Part shown: in pieces, positions 46,078-55,968 of the stretch
Layout of the letters: the number at the start of each line of letters is the position of its first letter
How positions within the stretch are numbered: position 1 is the stretch's first letter
Assembly (NCBI RefSeq): GCF_014199305.1
Contig: NZ_JACIJK010000006.1
Span: 248,001-312,000 of the forward strand
Direction of reading: 5' to 3'
Length of the DNA: 64,000 bases
Source of the DNA: Sphingomonas aerophila
GTDB lineage: Bacteria > Pseudomonadota > Alphaproteobacteria > Sphingomonadales > Sphingomonadaceae
Position numbers and translations under genes: made by a program
The notes under the pieces: model-generated
Databases searched by the model: none
Seen by the model: the letters and a program-made list of their open reading frames with translations, nothing else
Told to the model about the DNA's origin: nothing

Positions 46078-47613
46078 GTGACTTCTCCGATCGTTCATAC
46101 GTGGCGGCTGCTCCGCTGGGGGCGCACCCTTGCCCGGCATGGTGCGCTCAAGGGGATCGAGAACGACCCCAACACGCCAGCGCCCGTCCGACGGCTCGCC
46201 CGCATTGCGCGGTTTGGCGCCAGGGTGCCGGCCGTGCCCCGCTATGCAGACGCGCTTCAGGCGATCGGACCCGCCGCGATCAAGCTTGGCCAGACAATGG
46301 CGACCCGGCCCGACCTGGTCGGCGAGGAAGCCGCTCGCGACCTGTTGCGGCTCCAGGACCAGTTGCCGGCCGTGCCCTTCGACACCTTGCGTGGGGGCAT
46401 GGAGGCGAGTCTCGGCCGTCCGCTGGAGGATTTGTTCAGCCGCATCGAGGAAGTGCCAGTCGGCGCCGCGTCGATCGCGCAAGTTCACCGTGCGGTGACC
46501 ACCGACGGGCGCCAGGTCGCGGTGAAGGTGCTGCGTCCCGGCGTCGAGGAGGAGTTCAGGCGCGCAATCGACACCTATCAGTGGGCGGCCGCGCACCTGG
46601 AGGCGATGGGCGGTGAGGCACGGCGCCTGCGCCCACGGCTGACCGTGGAGAACTTCCGCCGCTGGACGCTGCGGGAACTTAACTTCATGCGCGAGGCAGC
46701 GTCGGCGTCCGAGCTTGCGGAGGCGATGACGGCCGAGCCCGATTTCGTGGTGCCCACGATCGACTGGCGCCGGACCACGGGCAAGGTGCTGACCGTTGAA
46801 TGGATCGACGGGCACAAGCTGGGCGATCGCCAGGCGCTGATCGATGCTGGGTATGACCTGCCGAAGCTTGCGCGGACGCTTGTTCACGCCTTTCTGCGCC
46901 AGGCGATCGCAGAGGGCTTCTTCCACGCCGACATGCACCAGGGAAACCTGTTCGCTATTCCTGGCGACAGGATCGCGGCGATCGACTTCGGCATCATGGG
47001 CCGAATCGATCGGCGCGCGCGGGTGTGGCTGGCGGAGATCCTATATGGCCTGATCACCGGCAACTATAAACGAGTGGCCGAAATCCATTTCGAGGCAGGG
47101 TACGTCCCCTCCCACCACAACGTCGCCGAGTTCGCGACCGCCCTGCGCGCGGTGGGCGAGCCGATGCGCGGCCTTTCGGTGAAGGAAATGTCGATCGGCA
47201 TGATGCTGGACGGCCTTTTCGCGATCACCCGCGACTTCGACATGGTCACCCAGCCGCATCTGCTGCTGCTGCAGAAGACCATGGTGATGGTGGAAGGTGT
47301 TGCGACCAGCCTGGATCCCGACATCAACCTGTGGGACGCGGCAGCGCCGTTCGTAAGCGAATGGATCCGATCGGAACTGGGGCCCGAAGCCGCTTTTGCC
47401 GATCGCTTGGTCGCCGACGTGCGGACGATAGCCCGTCTGCCCGAACTGATCCGCCGGATTGAGGCACGTTACCCGGCTCCGGGTGGTGAGCCCCCCGCCC
47501 CGCCGTTGCAGGAGGTAGAGATTGTCGGAACCGGAGGCGCCTGGCGATATGTGGTTGTCTCCGCGGTGACGGCATTGGTCAGCATCGCGGCGACCTGGGC
47601 CATATTGGGCTAG
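46078..47613 (+). CDS. ubiB: UbiB-family ubiquinone biosynthesis kinase-like protein
   Basis: This 511-residue protein has the UbiB/COQ8 extension motif AAIKLGQTMATRPDLVG, the atypical kinase core QVAVKVLRPGVEEEF and FHADMHQGNLFAIPGDRIAA followed by IDFGIMG. A C-terminal hydrophobic segment (about 490-510) anchors it. UbiB supports assembly of the ubiquinone synthesis complex through ATPase activity. The GTG at 46078 is chosen, just after the ubiE stop. Confidence 0.93.
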   Translation: MTSPIVHTWRLLRWGRTLARHGALKGIENDPNTPAPVRRLARIARFGARVPAVPRYADALQAIGPAAIKLGQTMATRPDLVGEEAARDLLRLQDQLPAVPFDTLRGGMEASLGRPLEDLFSRIEEVPVGAASIAQVHRAVTTDGRQVAVKVLRPGVEEEFRRAIDTYQWAAAHLEAMGGEARRLRPRLTVENFRRWTLRELNFMREAASASELAEAMTAEPDFVVPTIDWRRTTGKVLTVEWIDGHKLGDRQALIDAGYDLPKLARTLVHAFLRQAIAEGFFHADMHQGNLFAIPGDRIAAIDFGIMGRIDRRARVWLAEILYGLITGNYKRVAEIHFEAGYVPSHHNVAEFATALRAVGEPMRGLSVKEMSIGMMLDGLFAITRDFDMVTQPHLLLLQKTMVMVEGVATSLDPDINLWDAAAPFVSEWIRSELGPEAAFADRLVADVRTIARLPELIRRIEARYPAPGGEPPAPPLQEVEIVGTGGAWRYVVVSAVTALVSIAATWAILG

Positions 47614-47629
47614 GGTCCGCAGGTTCGCC

Positions 47630-48727
47630 ATGCGCCGTCCGCTGCCCCCTCTCTGGCTCGCCGAGCCGAGCCGCTTCGCCGCGCTTCCCCTTGGCGCCGC
47701 TCGCCTTTCGCTGGGGCTCGCTGTCCTGCTCCTGATGGCCAGCTTCAGTGCCTTGTGGCTTCCCGTTGGCGGCACAGCGGGCGACGGGCCCGGGGATGTC
47801 GTGCTCTATGGGGCAATCGTCGACGGCGTACGCCATGGCGGCAATTACTACGACGTCACCGCCGATGCGCTGCGAGCGGGGGACTATCCGCTGCGCCCCT
47901 TTGTCACCTTTCGCCTGCCGACCCTGGCGGTGATTGAGGCGCACTTGCCCGACTGGCTGGTCGCGGGCGTTCTTGGCGCGCTTGCGACCGGGGTGCTGAT
48001 CGCGTGGTTCGGGCGATTGTCGGCCGCGCTGCGTCGTCCGGCGTTGCGCATTGCCCTGCCATTGCTGATCGCAGGCGGATTGATCGCGCAGGTACAGCCA
48101 GCACTCGCCACCTTTCATGAGGTCTGGGCAGGATTGCTGATCGCGCTGTCGCTCGCGCTGCGTCGACCGGGGCGATGGATCGAGCCTGTCGCCCTGGGTC
48201 TTGCGGCTATGCTGATCCGCGAAACATCGGCCCTTTACGTTTTGGTCATGGCGGCGCTGGCGATCACGGACGGTGAGCGGCGGGAGGCCGTTGGCTGGCT
48301 CGGAGCGCTTGCAGTGCTGGCGGCTGTTGTCGCGGTCCACGCGCATGCGGTCGCACAGGTCGTTCGCCCGCTTGATGCACTATCGCCTGGCTGGGCGGGA
48401 ATGCTGGGCGTCGGCTTTTTCGTGCGGACCATGGCCGCATCGACGGTGCTCAGCTTGTTGCCGATACTAGTTTCAGCACCGCTGGTCGCGCTTGCCCTGA
48501 TCGGCTGGGCGGGGTGGCGGTCGCCGACTGGCTTGCGGGTGACTGCGACGCTTGCCGCTTACGCGACGCTGTTGGTGTTGTTCGCGCGGGCCGATACCTT
48601 CTATTGGGGCCTGCTGGTCGCGCCACTGATACTGCCGGGCCTGGCGCTTGCCCCCGACGCGGTACGCGACCTTGTTGCCGGGGCGCTCGACAGCCGCCGC
48701 ATCACCGTGCGACGAGTGGTTCGATGA
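47630..48727 (+). CDS. Polytopic membrane protein, possibly GT-C-like
   Basis: This 365-residue protein has roughly eight to ten hydrophobic helices and no family I can name with confidence. After the first helix lies a polar loop GDGPGDVVLYGAIVDGVRHG followed by GNYYDVTADALRAGDYPLRP. It resembles the loop after helix one in polyprenyl-phosphate-dependent GT-C glycosyltransferases. The gene sits between ubiB and coaBC and overlaps coaBC by four bases. Confidence 0.7.
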   Translation: MRRPLPPLWLAEPSRFAALPLGAARLSLGLAVLLLMASFSALWLPVGGTAGDGPGDVVLYGAIVDGVRHGGNYYDVTADALRAGDYPLRPFVTFRLPTLAVIEAHLPDWLVAGVLGALATGVLIAWFGRLSAALRRPALRIALPLLIAGGLIAQVQPALATFHEVWAGLLIALSLALRRPGRWIEPVALGLAAMLIRETSALYVLVMAALAITDGERREAVGWLGALAVLAAVVAVHAHAVAQVVRPLDALSPGWAGMLGVGFFVRTMAASTVLSLLPILVSAPLVALALIGWAGWRSPTGLRVTATLAAYATLLVLFARADTFYWGLLVAPLILPGLALAPDAVRDLVAGALDSRRITVRRVVR

Positions 48728-49911
48728 GCCGGATACTCCTGATCGTCGGCGGCGGCATCGCAGCCTACAAGGCATGCGAGCTGATCCGGCTGCTGCGGCG
48801 GCGCGGTCACGCGGTCCGCTGTGTGCTGACCGAAGGAGGCAGCCACTTCGTCACCCCCATGAGCCTCGCCGCGCTGAGTGAAGACAAGGTTTATACCAGC
48901 CTGTGGGACCTGAAGGACGAGGCGGAGATGGGGCACATCCAGCTCAGCCGGGAGGCTGACCTGCTGGTCGTCGCGCCCGCGAGCGCCGATCTCCTCGCTC
49001 GCATGGCAGGGGGACAGGCAGGCGATCTCGCCACCACGGTGCTGCTCGCGACCGACAAGCCGGTGCTGGTCGCCCCCGCGATGAACGTGCGCATGTGGCA
49101 ACACGCCGCCACGGTGCGCAACGTCGCTACGCTGCGCAGCGACGGCGTTAAGGTCATGGAGCCCGACGAGGGCGCGATGGCTTGCGGCGAATTTGGCCCG
49201 GGCCGCCTGCCCGAGCCGCTGGCCATCGCCGACGCGATCGAGGCAGCGTTGAAGCCGCAGGCACAGCTCCCGACCCGACCGCTGGCGGGTCGCCACGTGC
49301 TCGTCACCGCCGGCCCGACTCACGAGCCGATCGACCCCGTTCGCTACATCGCGAATCGCTCATCGGGGCGCCAGGGCTTTGCCATCGCAGGCGCGCTTGC
49401 CCGATTGGGGGCTCGCGTGACGCTGGTGGCCGGGCCGGTCGACCTCCCGACCCCCGTCGGAGTGACGCGCGTGGACGTCGAAACGGGAGGGCAGATGGCA
49501 GAGGCGGTCGACACTGCCCTTCCCGCGGACGTCGCGGTCATGGTCGCCGCGGTAGCTGACTGGCGTGTCGATCCGGCGGCACAAAAGATCAAGAAGGGTG
49601 CTGGCGAGCCGGCCTTGCGCCTGCTTCCCAATCCCGACATCCTGGCCGGGCTCGCCGCAGGTCCGCGGCGGCCACGCCTGTTGATCGGCTTCGCCGCAGA
49701 GACGGAGCGGGTGGTTGAGCATGCCACGGCCAAGCGCGTTCGCAAGGGAGTCGACTGGATCGTGGCCAATGACGTATCGGGGGACGTGATGGGCGGCGGG
49801 GCGAACACGGTGCATATTCTCACGGCGGACGGTGTCGAGGACTGGCCGCGCCTGCCCAAGGATGAGGTAGCAGCGCGTTTGGCGCAGCGTATCGCGGAGG
49901 CGCTGACATGA
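48724..49911 (+). CDS. coaBC: Bifunctional phosphopantothenoylcysteine decarboxylase/ligase
   Basis: This 395-residue coenzyme A enzyme combines two domains. The N-terminal flavoprotein decarboxylase has [40 protein letters not shown] and APAMNVRMW. The C-terminal ligase has [33 protein letters not shown] and [20 protein letters not shown]. The ATG overlaps the preceding gene's stop, and its own stop overlaps dut. Confidence 0.95.
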   Translation: MSRILLIVGGGIAAYKACELIRLLRRRGHAVRCVLTEGGSHFVTPMSLAALSEDKVYTSLWDLKDEAEMGHIQLSREADLLVVAPASADLLARMAGGQAGDLATTVLLATDKPVLVAPAMNVRMWQHAATVRNVATLRSDGVKVMEPDEGAMACGEFGPGRLPEPLAIADAIEAALKPQAQLPTRPLAGRHVLVTAGPTHEPIDPVRYIANRSSGRQGFAIAGALARLGARVTLVAGPVDLPTPVGVTRVDVETGGQMAEAVDTALPADVAVMVAAVADWRVDPAAQKIKKGAGEPALRLLPNPDILAGLAAGPRRPRLLIGFAAETERVVEHATAKRVRKGVDWIVANDVSGDVMGGGANTVHILTADGVEDWPRLPKDEVAARLAQRIAEALT

Positions 49912-50351
49912 GTGCGATCGCGCTGCGTCTGAAGCGGCTACCCCATGGCGCGGGCCTGCCCCTTCCCGCTTATGCGACGGAAGGCGCGGCCGGGATGGAT
50001 ATCGTCGCGGCAGAAGACGTGGTGCTGCAACCCGGTGACCGGCATGCGGTCGCCACCGGCTTTGCTATCGCGATACCGCATGGGTTCGAAGTGCAGGTGC
50101 GCCCTCGGTCCGGCCTGGCGCTCCGTTACGGCATTACGTGCCTCAACACGCCGGGCACGATCGACTCCGATTATCGCGGGGAGATTAAGGTGATCCTGGC
50201 CAATCTCGGCAGTGAGGCCTTTGCCGTCGGACGTGGTGAGCGCATCGCGCAACTGGTCCCGGCCGCCGTCCAGGCCGCCATGGTCGTGGAAACCGACTCG
50301 CTCGACGATACCGCGCGCGGGGTTGGCGGCTTTGGATCGACCGGGCGGTGA
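49908..50351 (+). CDS. dut: dUTP diphosphatase
   Basis: This 147-residue trimeric dUTPase shows the five motifs in order: [40 protein letters not shown] and [10 protein letters not shown] at the C-terminus. It keeps uracil out of DNA and feeds dTMP synthesis. It overlaps coaBC by four bases and the next gene by four. Confidence 0.96.
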   Translation: MSAIALRLKRLPHGAGLPLPAYATEGAAGMDIVAAEDVVLQPGDRHAVATGFAIAIPHGFEVQVRPRSGLALRYGITCLNTPGTIDSDYRGEIKVILANLGSEAFAVGRGERIAQLVPAAVQAAMVVETDSLDDTARGVGGFGSTGR

Positions 50352-50734
50352 TCGCCGCGCTGGCCCTGCTGTTTCAGGCCACCTCGGCTCCGGGCCTCCC
50401 GGCCGACTGGTCGACCCTGCCGGCGGTGCGCTGGCGAACGCCACCCCAATACAACGCCGAGATGGCGCGCTTCGTGGTGGAGGAGGCACGCGCGGGCCGG
50501 TGCAACGCCGCCCAGCGGGATGAAGCGGGCTACCGCCTTCAGGTGAATGTGGCGGTGCTGGTAGCGGCCGACGGTGACCCAAAGACCATCGTGCCGCGCG
50601 CGATCGGCTGTCCTACCATCGAACAATATGTCTCCGGCCTGGTATCTCGCCTGGCGCGCGACAATCTTGATGCCACCCCTGGTGACCCAGACAGCTGGTA
50701 CCGGGCGAGCATCACCTTTTCATGGACGCCGTGA
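50348..50734 (+). CDS. Small exported protein of unknown function
   Basis: This 128-residue protein starts at GTG 50348, overlapping dut (GTGA). It has a short hydrophobic signal-like N-terminus ([19 protein letters not shown]). Two cysteines (RCNAAQR and IGCPTIE) could form a disulfide. The middle reads [20 protein letters not shown], weakly like the C-terminal fold of TonB-type proteins, but I do not claim that. It overlaps the next gene by 13 bases. Confidence 0.62.
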   Translation: MIAALALLFQATSAPGLPADWSTLPAVRWRTPPQYNAEMARFVVEEARAGRCNAAQRDEAGYRLQVNVAVLVAADGDPKTIVPRAIGCPTIEQYVSGLVSRLARDNLDATPGDPDSWYRASITFSWTP

Positions 50735-51507
50735 CCCTTTCTGACGACGAACTCGACCGGTATGCTCGTCATATAGTGCTGCGCGAAGTGGGCGGCGCGG
50801 GTCAGCTCAGGCTGCGTGGCGCTCGGGTCGTGGTGGTCGGCGCGGGCGGGATCGGGTCGCCGGCGATCCAGTACCTGGCCGCAGCCGGGATCGGCCGGAT
50901 CGACATCGTCGACGACGATCGCGTTGAGCCATCCAACCTGCAACGCCAGACGATCTTCGCGACGACGGACCGGGGTGAGCCAAAGGCGCAGGCAGCGGCC
51001 GATCGCGCCCGTGCCATCAACCCCCATGTGGACGCTCGCGCACACATGGTCCGCCTTGATGATGCGACCGCACCGACTCTGATCGCAGGTGCCGATGTCA
51101 TACTCGACGGCACAGACAATTTTGGCACAAGGCTGATCGTTGCCGATGCCGCCCTCGCCGCGCACGTGCCGCTGGTGTCGGCCGCTGTCGGGCCGTGGGA
51201 GGGGCAACTCGCAGTGTTCCGCGGCTGGGAGGCGGACAAGCCCTGCTATCGCTGTTTGGTCGGTCAGCCTGCAGACGAGGCGGGCGACACCTGCGCCGAC
51301 CAGGGCGTGTTGGGACCGGTGCCGGGCGTGCTTGGCAGCCTTGCGGCGCTGGAAGTGTTGCGAGCGATCGTTGGTTTTGGCGACGACCCGGCAGGACGGC
51401 TGTTGCTGGTCGACGCCTTATCCTGGCGTTTCCGGACGCTGATCGTGCCGAAAGACCCGGGGTGCCCCGCCTGCTCGGCCCTATACCGGCCGCCCGTCCA
51501 CGCCTAA
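50722..51507 (+). CDS. ThiF/MoeB/HesA-family adenylyltransferase
   Basis: This 261-residue E1-like enzyme has DRYARHIVLREVGGAGQLRL, the nucleotide-binding VVVGAGGIGSPAIQYLAAAG, DDDRVEPSNLQRQTIF, the DGTDNFGTR aspartate and the CADQGVLGPVPGVLGSLAAL region. Zinc cysteines are paired (CYRC and CPAC). It would adenylate the C-terminal glycine of MoaD or ThiS. No partner gene is adjacent, so molybdopterin or thiamine use is undecided. Confidence 0.9.
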   Translation: MDAVTLSDDELDRYARHIVLREVGGAGQLRLRGARVVVVGAGGIGSPAIQYLAAAGIGRIDIVDDDRVEPSNLQRQTIFATTDRGEPKAQAAADRARAINPHVDARAHMVRLDDATAPTLIAGADVILDGTDNFGTRLIVADAALAAHVPLVSAAVGPWEGQLAVFRGWEADKPCYRCLVGQPADEAGDTCADQGVLGPVPGVLGSLAALEVLRAIVGFGDDPAGRLLLVDALSWRFRTLIVPKDPGCPACSALYRPPVHA

Positions 51508-52502
51508 ACGCCGCGGTAGCTGCGATACCAGCCGACGAAGCGCGGAATCCCGACCTCGATCGGGGTCGCCGGCGCATAACCGAGATCTCGGGCCGCGTCG
51601 GCGATGTCTGCAAAGGTGGCGGAGACATCGCCTGGCTGCATCGGGCGCATATCCCGCCGTGCCGGGCGGCCGCAAGCGCCCTCGATCATCACGATCAACC
51701 GGTCGAGCTCCTGCGGTCGCCCGTTGCCGAGGTTGTATATTGCGTGTGGCGACACGCTGCCTCCCGGTTTGACGGCGCGATCATCGGCCGGCGGGCGATC
51801 GAGAGCGGCAAGCACGCCCGCAACGACGTCGTCCACATAGGTGAAATCGCGACGCAGCGCCCCGCCGTTGAAAACAGCGATCGGGCGATCCTCCAGGATC
51901 GCGGCGGTGAACAGCCACGCCGCCATGTCGGGTCGACCCCAGGGGCCGTAGACGGTGAAGAAGCGCAATCCCGTGGCGGGTAGCCGGTACAGGTGCGCGT
52001 AGCTTTCCGTCATCAACTCGTCCGCGCGCTTGGTCGCCGCATAGAGCGACACCGGATGGTCGGTTCGCTGTGTCGTGCTCAGCGCCCCCTCGCCCGCCTG
52101 CCCGTAGACGGACGAGGACGAGGCATAGACGAAGTGCCCGACCCGTCGCGCCCTGCCCACTTCCAGCAGGTTTAGGTGACCGATCAGATTGGCGCGGGCA
52201 TAGGCGCGAGGGTTCTCGATCGAATAGCGCACGCCAGCCTGCGCGCCGAGGTGAAGCACCGCGTCGAACTGATCCTCGCCCAGCGCGGCGTCCAGGGCCG
52301 CCTCGTCCGCGAAATCACAACGCTCTACCCTCAGGCGGCCCTCGGCGACCTTGGCCAGCTGGGTGAGCCGGTCCTCCTTCAGCGTCGGCGAGTAATAAGG
52401 ATCGAGATTGTCGATCCCTATTACTTCGTCACCACGCGCCAGCAGTGCCTGCGCCGCATGGAAGCCGATAAAGCCTGCGACGCCTGTGATCAGGACCCGC
52501 AC
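51504..52502 (-). CDS. UDP-glucuronate 4-epimerase-like NAD-dependent epimerase
   Basis: This 332-residue extended SDR has the NAD motif TGVAGFIGFHAAQALLARG, IDNLDPYYSPTLKEDRL, HLGAQAGVRYSIENPRAYAR, the catalytic SSSSVYG and YAATKRADE, and YGPWGRPDMA. The DPYYS and GVRYS signatures are those of CapI/UDP-glucuronate 4-epimerases, giving UDP-galacturonate. It lies nine bases downstream of galU on the same strand. Confidence 0.88.
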   Translation of the reverse strand: MRVLITGVAGFIGFHAAQALLARGDEVIGIDNLDPYYSPTLKEDRLTQLAKVAEGRLRVERCDFADEAALDAALGEDQFDAVLHLGAQAGVRYSIENPRAYARANLIGHLNLLEVGRARRVGHFVYASSSSVYGQAGEGALSTTQRTDHPVSLYAATKRADELMTESYAHLYRLPATGLRFFTVYGPWGRPDMAAWLFTAAILEDRPIAVFNGGALRRDFTYVDDVVAGVLAALDRPPADDRAVKPGGSVSPHAIYNLGNGRPQELDRLIVMIEGACGRPARRDMRPMQPGDVSATFADIADAARDLGYAPATPIEVGIPRFVGWYRSYRGV

Positions 52503-52511
52503 GGCGTCAGG

Positions 52512-53372
52512 TCAGCCGAGCCGGGCCTGCGCGAACTCGCGAACCGCCGGGCCAATATCCTCGCGTTCCAACGCCAGGGCGAGATTGGCCGTGACCCAGC
52601 CCGCCTTGTCGCCGCAATCGTAGCGCTCGCCATCGAAGGTGAACCCATGGAAGGGCTGCTTGCCAATCAGCTTCTCCATGGCATCCGTCAGCTGGATCTC
52701 GCCGCCGGCACCTTTTTCCCCGCTTTCCAGCACCTGCATGACCTCGGGCTGGAGAATGTAGCGGCCAGGGATCATCAGGTTGGACGGAGCCTTGCCCTTG
52801 GGCTTCTCGACCAGCGCCTTCACCTCGGTCAGCCGGCCCTCGACCTTGCCGGGCGAGATAATGCCGTACTTGTCCGTTTCGCTGTCGGGCACTTCGAGCG
52901 CGCCGATCACGTTACCGCCGACCTGATTATAGGCTTCCACCATCTGGCGCATGAACCCGCCAACCATCAGCTCATCGGGCAGCAGCACCGCAAAGGGCTC
53001 GTCGCCGACGATTTCCCGCGCACACCAGACTGCGTGGCCCAGACCCAAGGGCTCCTGCTGGCGAACGTAAACCGGGCTGCCCGGCTTCTGACGAATATTC
53101 TCGATTGCCGACAAGCTCTTGCCGCGCGCCTTCATGGTCGCTTCGAGCTCGTAGGAGATGTCGAAGTGATCTTCCAAAGCGCCCTTGCCGCGCCCCGTCA
53201 CGAAGATGATCTGCTCGATGCCGGCTTCCAGTGCCTCTTCAACGGCATATTGGATCAACGGCTTGTCGACGACGGTCAACATCTCCTTTGGCATTGCTTT
53301 GGTCGCCGGCAGGAACCGAGTTCCGAGCCCGGCCACAGGGAAAACTGCCTTGCGCACTGGCTTGATCGTCAT
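52512..53372 (-). CDS. galU: UTP-glucose-1-phosphate uridylyltransferase
   Basis: This 286-residue enzyme makes UDP-glucose. Motifs: VFPVAGLGTRFLPATKAMPK, EMLTVVDKPLIQYAVEEALE, PLGLGHAVWCA, LPDELMVGG and GFTFDGERYDCGDKAG. The ATG at 53372 follows a purine-rich GGGGGA. It is divergent from wecB with a 106-base gap and precedes the epimerase gene. UDP-glucose feeds the envelope polysaccharide route. Confidence 0.95.
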   Translation of the reverse strand: MTIKPVRKAVFPVAGLGTRFLPATKAMPKEMLTVVDKPLIQYAVEEALEAGIEQIIFVTGRGKGALEDHFDISYELEATMKARGKSLSAIENIRQKPGSPVYVRQQEPLGLGHAVWCAREIVGDEPFAVLLPDELMVGGFMRQMVEAYNQVGGNVIGALEVPDSETDKYGIISPGKVEGRLTEVKALVEKPKGKAPSNLMIPGRYILQPEVMQVLESGEKGAGGEIQLTDAMEKLIGKQPFHGFTFDGERYDCGDKAGWVTANLALALEREDIGPAVREFAQARLG

Positions 53373-53478
53373 GCTCGTTGTTCCCCCTAGGTATGCCAGC
53401 CGCATAACCGCGCACCCGGCAGGTCGCAATCATTCCGACTTAGACATCAATTAAGTCATCCTGTGTACGCGGCAGTTC

Positions 53479-54609
53479 ATGGCAACACAGCGCGTCCTCG
53501 TGATCTTTGGCACCCGCCCCGAAGCGATCAAGCTTTTCCCGGTCGTCCGCGCGTTGCAGGCGACTGCAGACATCGCCGTGCGCACCTGCGTAACCGCCCA
53601 GCATCGCGGGCTGCTCGATCAGGTGCTCGGCATTGCTCAGTTGCGGCCCGACATCGACCTTGACCTGATGGAGCCCGGCCAGTCGCTCGATCGGCTGACG
53701 GCGCGACTGCTGACCGGCCTGGGCGAGGTGCTGGACGCCGAGCGCCCGGATTTGGTCATGGTGCAGGGCGACACGGCGACCGCGATGGCTGGCGCGCTTG
53801 CCGCCTATTATCGTCGCATTCCGGTGGCGCATGTGGAGGCGGGGCTGCGCTCTGGCGATATCTATCACCCCTGGCCCGAAGAGGTGAACCGCCGCATCGT
53901 CGCTCCGATCGCGCGCGATCACTTTGCGCCGACTGAAACGGCCGCCGCCGCGCTGCGCCGCGAGAACATCGATCCCGCGACAATTCACGTGACCGGCAAC
54001 ACGGTCATCGACGCGCTGCACTGGACGCGTGAACGGATCAAGGATGAGCCTGGGCTGGCGGCAGGCCTCGGTCCTCTGGCTGAACGGTTCACGGGCAAGC
54101 AGATCGTGCTGGTCACAACCCACCGCCGTGAAAACTTCGGCGGCGGCATGGCCGCGATCGCGCGCTCGATCCGGCGTATCGCAGACCGGGACGATGTCGC
54201 CGTGCTGTTCCCCATGCACCCCAATCCAGCCGTAGCCGCGGTTATGGATGAGGTGCTCAACGACCACCCGCACGTCGCCCGGATCGAGCCGCTCGACTAC
54301 CCACATTTCATTGCCGCGCTCGATCTGTCCGACCTTGTGCTGACCGATTCGGGCGGAGTGCAGGAAGAAGCCCCAGCACTCGGCAAGCCGGTGCTGGTGA
54401 TGCGCGAAACCACCGAGCGGCCAGAAGGCGTCGAGGCCGGCACCGCGCGCCTTGTCGGCACCGACGAAGAGCGCATCGTTTCCGAAATCTTCACGCTGCT
54501 GGACGACAAGGCCGCTTATGCCGCCATGGCCCGTGCCCATAATCCGTTCGGCGACGGCCATGCCAGCGCGCGCATAGCAGGGGTGGTCGCGAATGCCGGG
54601 CGAAGCTGA
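53479..54609 (+). CDS. wecB: UDP-N-acetylglucosamine 2-epimerase (non-hydrolysing)
   Basis: This 376-residue GT-B-fold epimerase has VIFGTRPEAIKLFPVVRALQ, VQGDTATAMAGALAAYY, VAHVEAGLRSGDIYHPWPEE, TTHRRENFG, and DSGGVQEEAPALGKPVLVMR. It converts UDP-GlcNAc to UDP-ManNAc. The next gene, wecC, overlaps by 17 bases, so UDP-ManNAc is probably oxidised to UDP-ManNAcA. Confidence 0.95.
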   Translation: MATQRVLVIFGTRPEAIKLFPVVRALQATADIAVRTCVTAQHRGLLDQVLGIAQLRPDIDLDLMEPGQSLDRLTARLLTGLGEVLDAERPDLVMVQGDTATAMAGALAAYYRRIPVAHVEAGLRSGDIYHPWPEEVNRRIVAPIARDHFAPTETAAAALRRENIDPATIHVTGNTVIDALHWTRERIKDEPGLAAGLGPLAERFTGKQIVLVTTHRRENFGGGMAAIARSIRRIADRDDVAVLFPMHPNPAVAAVMDEVLNDHPHVARIEPLDYPHFIAALDLSDLVLTDSGGVQEEAPALGKPVLVMRETTERPEGVEAGTARLVGTDEERIVSEIFTLLDDKAAYAAMARAHNPFGDGHASARIAGVVANAGRS

Positions 54610-55888
54610 ACTGAACGTCGTCGTGCTGGGGTTGGGCTATATCGGCCTGCCCACCGCCGCGGTGATCGCCCGCACGGGCGCGCGGGTGCTCGGCGTCGAT
54701 GTCAGCGCGGACGTGGTCGACACCGTCAACTCGGGCCGTGTCCATATTGAGGAAGTCGATCTCGACGGCCTCGTCTCGGGCGTGGTGGCACGCGGGACGC
54801 TGCGCGCGTCAACACAGATTGAGACCGCGGACGTCTTCGTGATCGCGGTGCCCACCCCCTTCGCTGACGATCATGCGCCCGATATCGGCTATGTGCTCCG
54901 GGCCGCGACGACGATCGCGACGGTGCTGAAGGCCGGCGATACGGTAATCCTGGAATCGACCTCGCCCGTCGGCACCACCGAACAGGTCCGGGACTTGCTC
55001 GCGGGGCTTCGCCCGGATCTGAAGGTACCCGGTCGGACGGGCGAACAGGCAGACATTGCCATCGCCTATTGCCCGGAGCGGGTGTTGCCGGGCCGAATTC
55101 TGGTCGAGCTGATCGACAATGACCGCGTGATTGGAGGCGTGACGCCGCGCTGCGCGCGCAAGGCGCTGTCCTTCTACCGGCGGTTCGTCCGCGGCGCCTG
55201 CGTCACCACCACCTCGCGCGCGGCGGAAATGACCAAGCTGACCGAGAATGCGTTCCGGGACGTCAACATCGCCTTCGCCAACGAGCTGAGCCTCGTCGCC
55301 GACCGCATGGGAGTGGACGTGTGGGAGGTGATTCGCCTGGCCAACCGTCATCCGCGCGTGAACATCCTTCAACCCGGACCCGGGGTGGGCGGCCATTGCA
55401 TCGCGGTCGACCCATGGTTCCTGGTCAGCGCAGCGCCGGACGTCACCCCGCTGATCCGTAGCGCGCGCGAGGTCAATGACGGCAAGACGGACCATGTGAT
55501 CGCGCAGGCAGCGGCCCTGATCGAGCAATGGCCCGGCGCCCCGGTCGCGTGCCTCGGCCTGGCCTTCAAGGCCAACATCGACGATTTTCGCGAGAGCCCG
55601 GCGCTGCGTGTCGCGGCGGCGCTGGCCGCGCGCTTCGGGCGACAGATCCGCGTCGTCGAGCCCTATGCCACAGCCTTGCCCGCCGCATTCGATGGCACCG
55701 GCGCGACGCTGACGGACATCGACACCGCGCTGGATAGCTGCCCGGTGATGATCGTGCTGGTCGATCATGACGTGTTCCGCTCGGTTCCGCTGGACGAGCG
55801 CGCCCATAAGGCTGTGCTCGACACCCGCGGCATCTGGCCCGACCAGCCCCGCATGATTTCGCCGGTCAGGATGCAACTCGCGAGTTAA
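54593..55888 (+). CDS. wecC: UDP-N-acetyl-D-mannosamine dehydrogenase
   Basis: This 431-residue UDP-sugar dehydrogenase has an N-terminal Rossmann motif VVVLGLGYIGLPTAAVIART, the ESTSPVGTTEQVRDL region, KLTENAFRDVNIAFANELSL, and the catalytic cysteine in PGVGGHCIAVDPWFLV. It oxidises UDP-ManNAc to UDP-ManNAcA, a precursor of enterobacterial-common-antigen-like or capsular polymers. No dedicated transferase or flippase is present in the window. Confidence 0.94.
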   Translation: MPGEAELNVVVLGLGYIGLPTAAVIARTGARVLGVDVSADVVDTVNSGRVHIEEVDLDGLVSGVVARGTLRASTQIETADVFVIAVPTPFADDHAPDIGYVLRAATTIATVLKAGDTVILESTSPVGTTEQVRDLLAGLRPDLKVPGRTGEQADIAIAYCPERVLPGRILVELIDNDRVIGGVTPRCARKALSFYRRFVRGACVTTTSRAAEMTKLTENAFRDVNIAFANELSLVADRMGVDVWEVIRLANRHPRVNILQPGPGVGGHCIAVDPWFLVSAAPDVTPLIRSAREVNDGKTDHVIAQAAALIEQWPGAPVACLGLAFKANIDDFRESPALRVAAALAARFGRQIRVVEPYATALPAAFDGTGATLTDIDTALDSCPVMIVLVDHDVFRSVPLDERAHKAVLDTRGIWPDQPRMISPVRMQLAS

Positions 55889-55968
55889 TCCGGGGCGACC
55901 TTAGAACCGACGTAGTTGCGGTGCAGCATGGCGAGGCCTATCTCCCGGCAACAACCACGTCAGGTCCC

